Shown here piece by piece: positions 11,695 to 21,200 of a stretch of DNA of 64,000 bases. The notes beneath the pieces were generated by a model. The model did no database searches, was not told the origin of the DNA, and was given only the letters and a program-made list of their open reading frames with translations. The stretch is taken from NCBI GenBank assembly GCA_963575745.1, contig CAUYUJ010003967.1, forward strand, positions 1 through 64,000. The letters run 5' to 3'. The position numbers were made by a program, and so were the translations under genes. Positions within the stretch are counted from its first letter, which is position 1. The number at the start of each line of letters is the position of its first letter. The stretch is from Prorocentrum cordatum. Its lineage: Eukaryota; Sar; Dinophyceae; Prorocentrales; Prorocentraceae.

Positions 11695-11985
11695 AAAAGA
11701 GGAAGAAAAAGGGTGGGAGAAGGAATGAGAGAAGAGGATGGCCCCATGATTGGTTTCCAACAGTTGTTGGATTCGGGACCTTGGGTTTTTCATGTGTACA
11801 AACTGTTTCGTTTCAGTCGTGTTCAATCTCGCATGTAAGGATGTCCATGGTGGGACCCAGCGGGACATAACAAAAACACGGGGGATACAAAAGTTCGGAC
11901 CCTGGGGGAGAAGGAAGAAAAGGAAGAGGACAAGGAATATGAAGAGGAGGAAGGAGACGAGGAAGAGGAAGAGGAGGAGACGAAG

Positions 11986-12041
11986 AGCGTTTTTGAATCT
12001 GTTGCAAGTCAACATGATATGACAGCAACTTCGATTCGCAA
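11986..12041 (+). repeat. Dispersed 56-bp repeat, copy 1
   Basis: AGCGTTTTTGA begins the copy and CAACTTCGATTCGCAA ends it. The second copy is at 12,235-12,290 in the same orientation with about 80 percent identity by eye. Confidence 0.85.
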
Positions 12042-12234
12042 TCTAGCAAGGAGAAGGATAATAATCATACTACTAATGAACAAGACGAAAAAGGACAATA
12101 ATGATGAGGATACCACCACATTGCCCTGCCGCACGTTCGTAACTTGGGCAAGCTGAGCTGGTGTGAATCCCGCAGCCCTTCCACACGCTCGTGATTGCGG
12201 ACGCTGGTGTGGTGAGACCACCCTGGCCATGCTC

Positions 12235-12290
12235 AGCGTTTTTGATACTGTTGCTCGTCAACATGAGATGGTCGCAACTTCGATTCGCAA
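12235..12290 (+). repeat. Dispersed 56-bp repeat, copy 2
   Basis: Matches 11,986-12,041 over its length: AGCGTTTTTGA, then GTCAACATGA, then CAACTTCGATTCGCAA. The 193 bases between the copies show no gene. Confidence 0.85.
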
Positions 12291-12741
12291 CTTCCCCGTG
12301 GATTATAAAGTTCGGCCGCCGCGCCTATATACATAATGAAGCCCTGTTGGACGGGGATAAAAAAAGAGGGAAACAAAAGGGGGGTACTTTATTATCGCCC
12401 GCACTCGGTCAACTTGTTTTCTGCCACATAACCAACAACCAACATGTCCTGACGAATGGGCGTCCCCCTTGCTCCGATCTCCTAGTCCTGGGGGTCCCCT
12501 TTCGTATGGATCTTGCAGATGGATGGGTCCTCCACGATGTCGTCCGACACAACTGCAGTGTTCCGTTGAGTAGATCTGACCAAGACGCCACTTGCGTAAC
12601 ATCCGCACGGTTGTCTTGAGCCAAACGCGTGCAGCGCGGCACGCGTATTAAAAGGCAGAAGAGAGACGGATGGAGCGAAGGTAACGACTTGAGAAATCCC
12701 GCGGCACCTAAACCAGATGCGGCTCTCGCCGCAAACGTTCA
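12291..12741. other. Unassigned sequence
   Basis: Frames on both strands are open for about 85-140 codons (for example the plus-strand frame ending at 12,619), but no motif is recognised and there is no repeat. Confidence 0.45.
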
Positions 12742-13075
12742 AACCTCAGATGAGGAGGCTGCTGATTGACAGGTCCCCCATCGCTCGCCTCGAAGGAAAG
12801 GGGGCTCCCGACTGAGAGATCCCAACAACAACTGAAGAGGAGGCTCCCGCAAGAAAGGTCCCCCAAAACGCGGTGGAAGAGGCTCACGCCTAAGGTGTCC
12901 CCAAAACACTTCCAGTGGATGGGGCCCCCGCCTGAGAGGCCTCCCGAACAATCTCGGTGGAGTAAGCTCCCGCCAGAAGTTCCGAACATATTTCAGACAG
13001 AAGAAGGCTCCCGCCAGAGGTCCCCCAAGAAACCCCAAAAGGAGGAGTCTCCCACCTGAAAGGTCCCCCCAGCCC
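12742..13075 (-). repeat. Minisatellite GGGGACCTCTCAGGCGGGAG, minus-oriented array
   Basis: Roughly 50-bp units read on the minus strand as GGGGACCT or GGGGACAC, then CAGGCGGGAGCC, then a variable tail. The same unit runs in the opposite direction at 13,255-13,455, making an inverted pair around a spacer of about 180 bp that includes adjacent C and A runs (13,070-13,090). Confidence 0.8.
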
Positions 13076-13254
13076 CCCCCCAAAAAAAACAGCATACAAA
13101 GCATGCCTCTGACCCTCCCCCACACCAACAAAACCCAAAGGTATAAAGGAATACCGCGGCCGCTGCCCCAGATGCCTTGACAAGGGCTGCCATCTTCTCT
13201 AGAACTTCGTTTTTGCGTTTTTCGTTTGGGACAGTTGCAATGTGAAAGGCATGC

Positions 13255-13455
13255 TACTTGCATTTTCTTTTTGGTGAAACCTCTCAGGCGAGAGCTTCCT
13301 CCTGTTTTTTTGTCATTATGGGGACCTCTCCAGCGAGAGCGTTCGCATGTTTGGTCTTTGTTGGGGACCTGAGGCGGGAGCCTCCTTTTCCCCCTCTCAA
13401 GCATGAGCCTCTTCGTCTTCGCGTTTTTTTGTGACCTCTCAGACGGGAGCCTCCA
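13255..13455 (+). repeat. Minisatellite GGGGACCTCTCAGGCGGGAG, plus-oriented array
   Basis: Four to five units: CCTCTCAGGCGAGAGC, GGGGACCTCTCCAGCGAGAG, GGGGACCTGAGGCGGGAGCC and CCTCTCAGACGGGAGCC. This is the inverted partner of 12,742-13,075. Confidence 0.8.
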
Positions 13456-13493
13456 CTACGGAGTCCTCCTCCCCCTTATCCTTCCTCCCCTCC

Positions 13494-13545
13494 TCCTTTT
13501 CCTCCTCCTCCTCCTCCTCCTCCTGCTCCTCTCCTCCGCCTGATC
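13494..13545. repeat. TCC microsatellite
   Basis: CTCCTCCTC run with CTG interruptions. Confidence 0.9.
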
Positions 13546-13748
13546 CTCCTCATCATGTTTCTGATTTCTTTTCCTCATCGTTCATCCCTTCGTGCTCCTC
13601 CCTTTCAATCAAGCAAGAGCAGAGTGGAGATGCAACAGGTTGTAAGAAGAGGAACGAGATATAAACAAGTGGACGAGGAGACGAGACATACATCATAATG
13701 AAAAGACGACTGAGAAGGAGGATGAGGTGGACACCTTCGGGGGGGAGG

Positions 13749-13864
13749 GTATATGTATGTGTATCTGTATACATACATACACGCGTACACATGTATGCAT
13801 ACAATATGTGTTTGTATGCATGTATGCGTACATATACACACACATTTCTCTCTCTCTCTCTCTT
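13749..13864. repeat. TATG/CACA tract followed by TC microsatellite
   Basis: Alternating purine-pyrimidine tract of GTATGTGTATC and CATACATACACG type to about 13,842, then TCTCTCTC to 13,864. Confidence 0.9.
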
Positions 13865-14390
13865 GCTCCCCCTCCTTCCCAACACAACGAAATGGAACCG
13901 ATTGTCCAACATCATCAATGAAACACAACGTGGTGTCAACATACCGGCCGCAATTCCTTATCCCATCTTGTTGGGAGATTCAAAGAGCCGGACCGGTCCT
14001 TCAGGGTTCACAGGAACGCCACGCTTGGGTGCCACGGCAAGGGAAGACCATACACAAGACCACAAAACACAAACATGCACTTTGAACGGCTCGCGCAGAT
14101 TTCTTGGGTCGGCGGCTGGCGCTCACCCCCGTCCCTGCACTCCCGCCTCCGGCGCGCCAGGGGCCCGACGCCGACCGCAGAAATCCTCGCGGACCTGCGG
14201 AAGTTGATGGTCATGCGAGTCTCGCTCTCTGCAGTGAGGCAGGGGCGCGGGCGGCAAGCCTGGTACTTGGTCCAGCCGTCCCCCGGCGGCGGCGGCGGCC
14301 TCGGAGGCTGCCCGGGCTCCTCGGCTGCGCGACCCCTCCCCTCCCCTCCGCTCTGCTCCGCTCCCCGTCTCCCCGCCTCTTGTATTTGGG
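13865..14390. other. Unassigned sequence, GC-rich in its second half
   Basis: No repeat unit and no recognised protein motif. A run of GGCGGCGGCGGC lies at about 14,286-14,298. Confidence 0.45.
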
Positions 14391-14616
14391 CGCCCGAGTG
14401 ATCCGGGGTAATTCGGGTCCGGGGTAACTCGGGTTTGGATTCCCGAAAAACGAACCCGAGTTAGCCCTGACCCGAGTTACCCCTGATGATGTGGGGCACT
14501 GTACGCCCGAGTTATCCGGGGCAGCTCGGGCCCGGGGCAACTCGGGTTCGGGTTCCCGAAAAACGAACCCGAGTTGGCCCTGACCAGAGCTACCCCTGAT
14601 AATGCGGGGCTCAAAA
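14391..14616. repeat. 113-bp tandem duplication with internal inverted repeats
   Basis: Two copies start at 14,391 and 14,504 with CGCCCGAGTGATCCGGGG or CGCCCGAGTTATCCGGGG. Each contains AACTCGGGTTTGG or AACTCGGGTTCGG, then TTCCCGAAAAACGA, then ACCCGAGTT. The flanking AACTCGGGT and ACCCGAGTT are complementary and can form a hairpin with 9-bp stems. Confidence 0.9.
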
Positions 14617-15020
14617 TATCCTCAGAACGTGTGTTGCCGCTTGCGCGTGGTTGTCCACCGAGACTCTTCGCTACATCGCACGCGCCGTAAGGAGGGCCGA
14701 GAAGGGGCGGCGTGCCATCGGCGGAGCCGAGCAGGTCATTTGTGTTTGTTTGCGTCGGCGGCTGGGCAGAGGGTGACTGCTCCGGCGGATGGGCAACAGG
14801 GGGCCCCAGGACACACAAATAGTATTTTTCGTTCCCCTAGTATTGGACGTCTGGGCAGTTCACAGCGAGATGGATGCCACGGTGTGATTGGCCCAGGATG
14901 CGTTGGAGAACCCCCCCCCCCGAGTGTCCAGCGGCCATTCGTCGCTGGAGCCTGGGCGGAGCCGCGGGAATCCTGGGAAACTCTGGACAGCCTGCCTGGA
15001 CCGCACCACTGTCATGGCTC
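14617..15020 (-). pseudogene. Protein-like minus-strand block around a truncated dispersed repeat, unknown family
   Basis: On the minus strand, 15,020-14,870 reads EEGAMTVVRSRQAVQSFPG followed by SSDEWPLDTRGG. On the other side of the short repeat copy at 14,801-14,826 the sequence reads VAHPPEQSPSAQPPTQTN and NDLLGSADGTPPLLGPPYGA. Third codon positions are mostly G or C in both parts. The frames differ across the repeat. No family is recognised. It could be a relic exon pair or proline-rich chance sequence. Confidence 0.3.
14801..14826 (-). mobile_element. Truncated copy of a dispersed repeat of about 165 bp
   Basis: GGGGCCCCAGGACACACAAAT matches one end of the copies at 15,021-15,193 and 25,253-25,418, then diverges. 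Only the end that is 3' in minus orientation is present. Confidence 0.75.
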
Positions 15021-15193
15021 CCTCTTCTAAAGGGGCCCCAGGACACACAAATAAATACACACAAATAAACATAGATTCCCTACATTTTCCCATCTTTTCT
15101 GGGTTTCTGTCTTCCCCCCCACTTCCCCTAGTTTCCCATATTTTCGGGGGAATCGAGGATTCATTCTGTCTGTGTGCTTCTTCCTCTCCTGAA
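15021..15193 (-). mobile_element. Dispersed repeat of about 165 bp, copy 1 (introner-like or SINE-like)
   Basis: In minus orientation the copy starts near TTCAGGAGAGG, contains CACACAGACA, GAAAATATGGGAA, GAAGACAGAAACCC and TTTGTGTGTCCTGGGGCCCC, and ends TTTAGAAGAG. All these blocks recur in order at 25,253-25,418. No open frame and no poly-A tail are seen. The minus-strand end TTTAG followed by AAGAG resembles a 3' splice site next to a short direct repeat, and protein-like sequence lies downstream. Confidence 0.85.
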
Positions 15194-15904
15194 GCAAGGG
15201 GCACGCTGTATGCAAATTAAAACCGCCATGCGCGGAGGTGGAGGAGGAGCCCCAGCGCGATAGGAGGAGAGGAGGTCGGGCCTACTCAGAGCACCGACTG
15301 CGGCAGGGGGGGCGCCGAAGGGGGGAACCAGCGCCGGCACTGAGCTGCACTGAGCTGAAGCTGGGGGGTAACGCAGCCCGACGAACAGGGCGGCAGGTGG
15401 GGGGGCAACACGAGCGAAGCAGAGACTCGACCCAGCGAGCCGATAGGCGCGGTCCAGGGGAAGAGCCAAAGCGCTGAGACCTGGGGGTCTCGAGGCGCGG
15501 CAAACCGCGGACCAGGGCGCCGAGACCAGGAGGGCCTACGAGGCGCGGCGAAAGGCGAGTGGCGGTGGGCGGGCAAGCACAAAGGGTGCCACGACAAACG
15601 ACGCCGTAGCCAAGCGAACGACGGAGAATGGCGACCCAGAACCGGAACCACACCGGGGTGCGGCACGGAGCTGGGGACGCCAGGGAAGGCGGGCGGAGCG
15701 GTGGAGAGGACCACGCCAATATGAGGGGCGACGTGGCCCAGGAGACCACCAGAACGGGACGTGCGCCGAGACCAGAAGGCTTACTAGACGCAAGCCGCGA
15801 TGGCCGGGCAAGGCGCCGCAGAAGAGCGGCAACGTCCAGCGCGCCGGATGGATGTGAGGCCTGGGAACCAGGCAAAAGAAGGAGGCTCCGAATAGGTGCA
15901 AGGA
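15194..15904. other. GC-rich, weakly repetitive sequence
   Basis: GAGGCGCGGC, CCGAGACCAG and GGGCGAGC-like motifs recur loosely. Both strands have long open frames (for example minus strand 15,282-15,875) caused by GC richness. No domain is recognised. Confidence 0.5.
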
Positions 15905-16300
15905 CACTAACGGAACACTCCCTGCGGCCATGGGCGTAACCGTCGCAGAAACGCCACGGTGACTCAGCAGGATTCCGGCGCGGTGCGCAACAATCAATGT
16001 AAATTCTTCGGTATATACAATGGCAAGACCCTCGGCGCGCAGGTCGCTCAGCATGAGAACGTCAATCGTCTGCTGCTGGGCGAGGCTGATGAACGAGTGC
16101 AGATTGCCCCGTGCATGTAGCCGGTACCAGCAGAAGCCTTGGGTGATAAGGGTAGCGAAGTGCAGCGACCCGTCGAAAGTATCTGTATGACTGGGACGCC
16201 AATTGTGACGGATGCGAGCCCGAAGCCGCCCGATGTCTTGGAATATTGGTTGCAGACAGTGTGCGGCCCATGGGAGGCCAGAGCACGCTTCTTGGCTTCA
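15905..16300 (-). pseudogene. LINE endonuclease-domain relic (N-terminal part)
   Basis: A minus-strand frame opens after a TGA at 16,298-16,300 and reads about 130 residues of coherent protein. It contains QDIGRLRARIRHNWRPSHTD, then FDGSLHFATLITQGFCWYRL, then GNLHSFISLAQQQTIDVLML followed by SDLRAEG, then YTEEFTLIVAHRAGILLSHR. The order TLIT-x-GF, L-HSFI-LA, DVLML-D-R and AHRAGILL fits the first half of an apurinic-type LINE endonuclease, where D-V-x-x-L-x-E/D-x-R is a family signature; the usual catalytic E is D here. That is pattern matching, not alignment. Coherence is lost after about 15,905, and no reverse transcriptase follows, so the copy is truncated. Confidence 0.55.
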
Positions 16301-16486
16301 ACGGGGTACTTGGTATGCCGTGAAATTGCCGAAGATGAGGTGTCCCCCCGGAACGTATCAACCACCGATCAGGCTGCATTGATGATGAATTTGGTGCCAT
16401 AGCCGCAAGAAGCACGACTGTAGTTGACGAAGATGACGGCTTATTTAATTGCGTTCTGATCGACGTTGCTCTGCGATTCTCCACCC

Positions 16487-16543
16487 GGACTTAGACCAGG
16501 CACCGTGGGCAGACGGAATAACATCCCAATTGTCGCCATCATG
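16487..16543 (+). repeat. 57-bp direct repeat, copy 1
   Basis: GGACTTAGACCAGGCACCGT through TGTCGCCATCATG. It is nearly identical to 18,688-18,744, with two or three differences at GGAATAAC versus GGAAAAAC and at one C/T. Confidence 0.93.
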
Positions 16544-16576
16544 GTATTGGTATTGGCATTGGTATTGGTGTTGGCG
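16542..16576. repeat. GGTATT hexanucleotide repeat
   Basis: GGTATTGGTATTGGCATTGG continues to GTGTTGG. It starts exactly where the 57-bp repeat ends. Confidence 0.85.
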
Positions 16577-16699
16577 GGCGTGTGGGCCTCGAGAGCCTGC
16601 CCGCGCCCTCCCCCCGAAGCCTGGGCCGGAATCCTCACCCCCGCGCCCCGAGCGCGAGGGGGGGAGCGCGCCAAGACGGGGCGGTGTCTTGGACCCCGT

Positions 16700-16905
16700 G
16701 CCCGAGGGGGAGGAGGAGGAGGGGAAGGAGGAGGAGGAGGAGGCGGGGGAGGAGGAGGAGGTGGACGAGGAGGAGGAAGAGGGGCACGGGGGAGCCCAAA
16801 ACACCCCCCCCACCACAGCGGACCCCCCCCAGGCCACGCGACTCAACGGGGTAGCAGGGAGAACGAGAGAGAGAGAGAGAGAGAGAGAGAAAGAAAAAAA
16901 AAAAG
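16700..16905. repeat. GGA microsatellite followed by C-run and GA microsatellite
   Basis: GGAGGAGG runs at 16,700-16,790, a C-rich stretch near 16,803-16,832, and an uninterrupted GAGAGA run at 16,862-16,892 followed by an A run. Confidence 0.9.
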
Positions 16906-17159
16906 GCCGACAGAGAGACGAACTGGTTCAGCGCATCATCGGTATGTGAAGCCTTGTAACGCCCTTCCTGGAAGAACACGCCGGTGATTAGGGCACCAGC
17001 GAAAGGCCGAATATTGGCACGCTTAAGACAGACGCACACGCACAGAGACTGGTAAGCCCAACGCGCCGCGTGCACACAAACACCACACGTGTTCCGCCCG
17101 CAACACACTCACACGAACACACTTCCACCACGCACACTCACCTTCACATCAAACCAGCA

Positions 17160-17815
17160 ACACCACTCGGCACAATCACAATTGCAGCATCGGCGCCGCA
17201 CGGACCCTGGCGCGGCACGCGCACAGCCCCCGCAAACACGGCACCACGCCAACCTGAGGCAACGGGCGCAAGACCCCGCGTCGTCAGGGTGCAAGACCCC
17301 CGCCCGAGAGGAACGGCGCAAGACCGAACCCCGGCGCAAAGGGCGGCCTTTCGGCGACGACGGTCCTCAGTGGCGCTGCTGTTGTCCCGGGCCACACACA
17401 CGCAATACCGACTCAAAACACTCAGTGTGCACACAAAAACACGGCCACGTGAGGCACGGGTTCAAGACCCCTCGTCGTCAGGGTTCAAGGCCCCCGCCCG
17501 TGGGGAACGGTTCAAGACCGACCCCGGCGCCAAGGGCGGCCTTTCGGCGACGACGGTCCTCGGTGGTGTTTTTGCTGCGTCTCCCTCCTCAACAACACCA
17601 CTCGGCACAAACGCGAAACCGCATCGGCACACCACGGAGCCTGTCGCGACACACGCACGGCACCCCAGCAGGCACAGCACCACGGCCACGTGAGGCACGG
17701 GTTCAAGACCCCTCGTCGTCAGGGTTCAAGGCCCCCGCCCGTGGGGAACGGTTCAAGACCGACCCTGGCGACAAGGGCGGCCTTTCGGCGACGACGGTCC
17801 TCAGTGGTGTTTTTC
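17160..17815. repeat. Satellite of about 241 bp, three copies, rich in TTCAAGA hairpins
   Basis: The last two full units are offset by 241 bases (17,440 and 17,681), and a more diverged copy begins near 17,163. Each has a core running from CACGGGTTCAAGACCC through CGGCCTTTCGGCGACGACGG and a spacer starting CCACTCGGCACAA. Within each core are three short hairpins with 7-base loops, GGG-TTCAAGA-CCC, GGG-TTCAAGG-CCC and CGG-TTCAAGA-CCG (17,458-17,470, 17,481-17,493 and 17,508-17,520 in the second copy). Confidence 0.9.
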
Positions 17816-18687
17816 TTGTGTCTCCACCCCGGCCCCCCCAACCCGATTCCCACCGCCTTCCCCAGCAGCCAGGTCGAATAGGGGTAAGAGGCAAGAGAGC
17901 GCGAAGCAAGGAAAGGCACCTTAGGATCGGGTTCGCACACCCGCCCGCGACCCCAGATGCCGCCCCTGCTCCCGTGTGATCAGGCGGGAGCAGGGCTTAC
18001 GCTGCGCAAGCGCACAAGGGAAGATCCGAAGACCCAACCGCCCCTGCACGCCGGGAGCAGCGAGTCGCGCCCACCCGCCCCCAGCGGAACATGAGCCCAG
18101 ACGACAGCGTGGGACAACGAGTGTATATGACAAACCACACGCCCAGCCCGCAACCACGACGTCTCAGAACGTAGGTGCAACGGGGGCAGCGTGAGGGGCC
18201 AGGGCCGGGGGGACCCCTGACACCCCCAGCGCCATTGGGTTGGCCGTCCCAGGCGGGAGGCGCACTGCGAGGACGCGAGCCCCAGACCGCCCCGGCCACC
18301 TGAGCCGTTGCCCTCGGCCCGGCCAGGAGGCTTGGGCGCTGACGGGCCGAACTACGACGCGGAGACCGGAGCACCAGCTCCCGTCCGACTCGGCGGTCTA
18401 TGGACGTGCTGGCATGGCTGGCTAGGCCATGCCCGGCACCCCGGCCCCGGGAGCAGGGCGTAGGCCGGTGAGAACTACGGGCGCGCCCCCCGACGTCATA
18501 CCCAATGTTTGGACGTGGCGCTTCACATCGCAGACCCGAGACCCTGCATGCACCAAGCTAGCATGCGTGCCACGCCGCGCAAACACACGAGCACACAAAT
18601 ACGTGCCAGACGCGCGCAACACACGAGCGCGCGCACGCGTGCGCAAAGACCCACTCCACGTATGTTGCCAATATTCGTTCTCTACCA
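17816..18687. other. Unassigned GC-rich sequence
   Basis: GC-rich, proline/arginine-type frames on both strands, no recognised motif. A short alternating tract of GCGCGCGCACGCGTGCGC lies near 18,628-18,645. Confidence 0.45.
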
Positions 18688-18744
18688 GGACTTAGACCAG
18701 GCACCGTGGGCAGATGGAAAAACATCCCAATTGTCGCCATCATG
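18688..18744 (+). repeat. 57-bp direct repeat, copy 2
   Basis: Same sequence as 16,487-16,543, ending TGTCGCCATCATG. It is followed by unrelated sequence. Confidence 0.93.
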
Positions 18745-18834
18745 ACCAGTGGACTGTTGGCGATTTCAGCCGCCAACTTCTTCCGCCCGTCCTCGGTCGG
18801 CGTCGCTGGGCGCTGGCACGTGGAAGCCGAAGTC

Positions 18835-19450
18835 ATCCGCCGCGGCGGCGGCCGCGGGGACCGCGGCGCAAGCGCCAGCCGCAGCGGCCTCCGCGGCAGC
18901 AGCCGCGCCGGCAGCCGCCGCAGCGGCCGCGTCCGCAGCCGCCGCGGAGGAGGGCAGCAGCAGCAGCAGCCACCGCGCCAGCGGCGCTGGCAGCCGAGCC
19001 GGCGGCCGCCGCGGCCGCGGCGTCGGCCGCCGCGCGAGCGGCCGCAACGGCGGGCACGGCGGCGGCGGCGGCGAGCGGCCGCGGCGGGCGCGGCCGCGCG
19101 AGGCGCGGCGGCGCGCCCGCGGCAGCGGCGACGCCCGCGGCGCCGCCAGCGCCAGGGCCCCCAGCCGACGCCGGCGGGAGGCCGGGCGGCGGGTCAGCGC
19201 CGGCGGCGCGGGCGGCGGCCGCCAGCCGCTGCCGACGGCGGCGAACCGCACGCGTCGGCACCGCAGCAGCAGCAGCAGGGCCGCGGCCAGGGGGGGCCAA
19301 CACGGCGCCGTCGCGGGCAGACATGCGAGGGCTGTGGCGGCCGCCGCGGCGCGCGGCCCGACCGTGCCGCGCCGCCCAGGCCGCGCCGGCCAGGCCGCGC
19401 CGGCCAACCTCCTGCCCTGACCCCGGGGGGGAGGCCTCCCCTCGGGAGAC
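18835..19450. repeat. Extremely GC-rich GCC/GGC/GCA triplet region
   Basis: About 600 bases made of nearly pure CpG-rich triplets such as GCCGCCGCGGC and GCAGCAGCC. All six frames are open and give Ala/Arg/Gly/Pro-rich translations. One plus-strand frame runs 482 codons into the adjacent CA tract as His/Thr repeats, which shows these frames are compositional. No domain is visible. Confidence 0.8.
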
Positions 19451-19467
19451 GCCTTGAGCAAGCGGTG

Positions 19468-19592
19468 GCTACGGACACACGCACACACACACACGCACAC
19501 ACACACACACACGCACACACACACGCAAACGCACACCCGCACACCCTCACACCCGCACACCCACACCCCACACACCACAAACACAAACACAA

Positions 19593-19626
<34 letters not shown>

Positions 19627-20345
19627 ACGCACACACACACGCACACACACGCACACGCACACGCACACGCACACACACACGCACACGCACACGCACACGC
19701 ACACGCACACACGCACACACGCACACGCACGCGCACACGCACACGCCCACACACAACCACTCACATAAACACACACACACATGCACACAACACACACACA
19801 CAACACACGCACAACACACAACACACAAGCACACACAAACGCACACACAAACACACATACAAACACAGACAAACAAGCGCACACAAACACACGCAACACA
19901 CAACGCACACAACACACAACACACAGCATATAGCACAGACAACACACACGCACGCGCACACGCACATGCACACGCACAGGCACACGTACACGCACATGCA
20001 CTCGCACACGCACACGCACGCGCTCACCCACCCACCCACCCACACACACACAAACACACAAGCACACACACATAGAAACGCACACACACAAACACACACG
20101 CAAACACACACATACACACAAAGGCACACAAACAGACACGAACACACGCATTAACACACACATACACATATCACGCACAACAAACAACACACACACACAA
20201 CACGCACAACACACGCACAACACACAACACACAACACACAATACTTAAAACACACACACACGCAGCACACAACACATTCAACACACACAACACATACAAA
20301 CAACACACACAAGACACACAACACACAACCATACATACACACGCA
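19468..20345. repeat. CA-rich tract with ACGCAC variants
   Basis: ACACAC and ACGCAC alternate in the first half. AACACACAAC-type spacing follows from 19,780 on. The strand asymmetry is nearly complete: no G outside CpG-like positions. Confidence 0.95.
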
Positions 20346-20555
20346 AACGCGCATTGGGCTAATACACGTCCTGAAAATCATCGACCCACCGCTTTCCTCC
20401 GCCGGGCACCCTGCCCCAGTGCTTCAGACCGCACTCTGCGGCAGAATTCAAAGAGCAGGAGGCGGCCTGAGATTCGCGGAATCACTCGTGTGCAGATTGA
20501 AAATTACCCCAGTGCGACCCTACCCAGAAGTTGGAGCCCCTAGGAAAGCAGCATT

Positions 20556-21083
20556 AGTTGCTATGCTATGCTATGCTATGCTATGCTATGCCATGCTATG
20601 CTATGCTAAGCTGTGCTAATATGCTATGCTATGCTATGCTGAGCTATGCTATGATGCTATGCTGCGCTGTGCTATGCTGTGCTGTGCTGTGCTGCGCTAT
20701 GCTATGCTATGCTATGCTATGCTGCGCTATGCTATGCTATGCTGGGCTATGCTATTATGGGCTGTGCTGCGCTATGCTATGCTATGCTATGCTACGATAT
20801 GCTATGCTATGCTGTGCTCTGCTAAGCTATGCTATGTCATTATGCTCTGTGCCATGATAAGCTATGCTATGCTATGCTATGATGTGCTAAGCTGCGCTAT
20901 GCTCTGCTCTGCTATGCGATGCTATGCTATGCTGCGCTGTGCTATGCTGTGCTGTGCTGCGCCATGCTATGCTATGCTATGCTATGCTGCGCTATGCTAT
21001 ACTATACTATGCAGGGCTATGCTATGATATGCTGTGCTGCGCTATGCTATGCTACGCTATGCTGTGCTCTGCTATGCTAAAGC
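20556..21083. repeat. GCTAT pentanucleotide satellite
   Basis: About 100 tandem GCTAT units with GCTGT, GCTGC and GCTCT variants and occasional one-base slips. Confidence 0.97.
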
Positions 21084-21200
21084 TCAGCGAAGCTAAGATG
21101 AGGGTAAGCTAAGCTAAGATACACCTGAGCTAAGATGAAGCTAAACTAAGCTAAGATGAAACAAGCTAAGCTAAGATGAGATGAACAACGCTAAGCTAAG
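21084..21200. repeat. AAGCT / AAGATG decayed edge of the pentamer array
   Basis: AAGCTAAGCTAAGATGAG-type units continue the five-base period but with AGCTA in place of ATGCT, so this is either a related pentamer or a mutated edge. Confidence 0.8.

Noticed and set aside
18706-20241. Open frames of about 480-490 codons on both strands
   Set aside because: They run from a GCC/GGC triplet region into CA dinucleotides, giving Ala/Arg then His/Thr, or Cys/Val on the other strand. This is composition, not coding.
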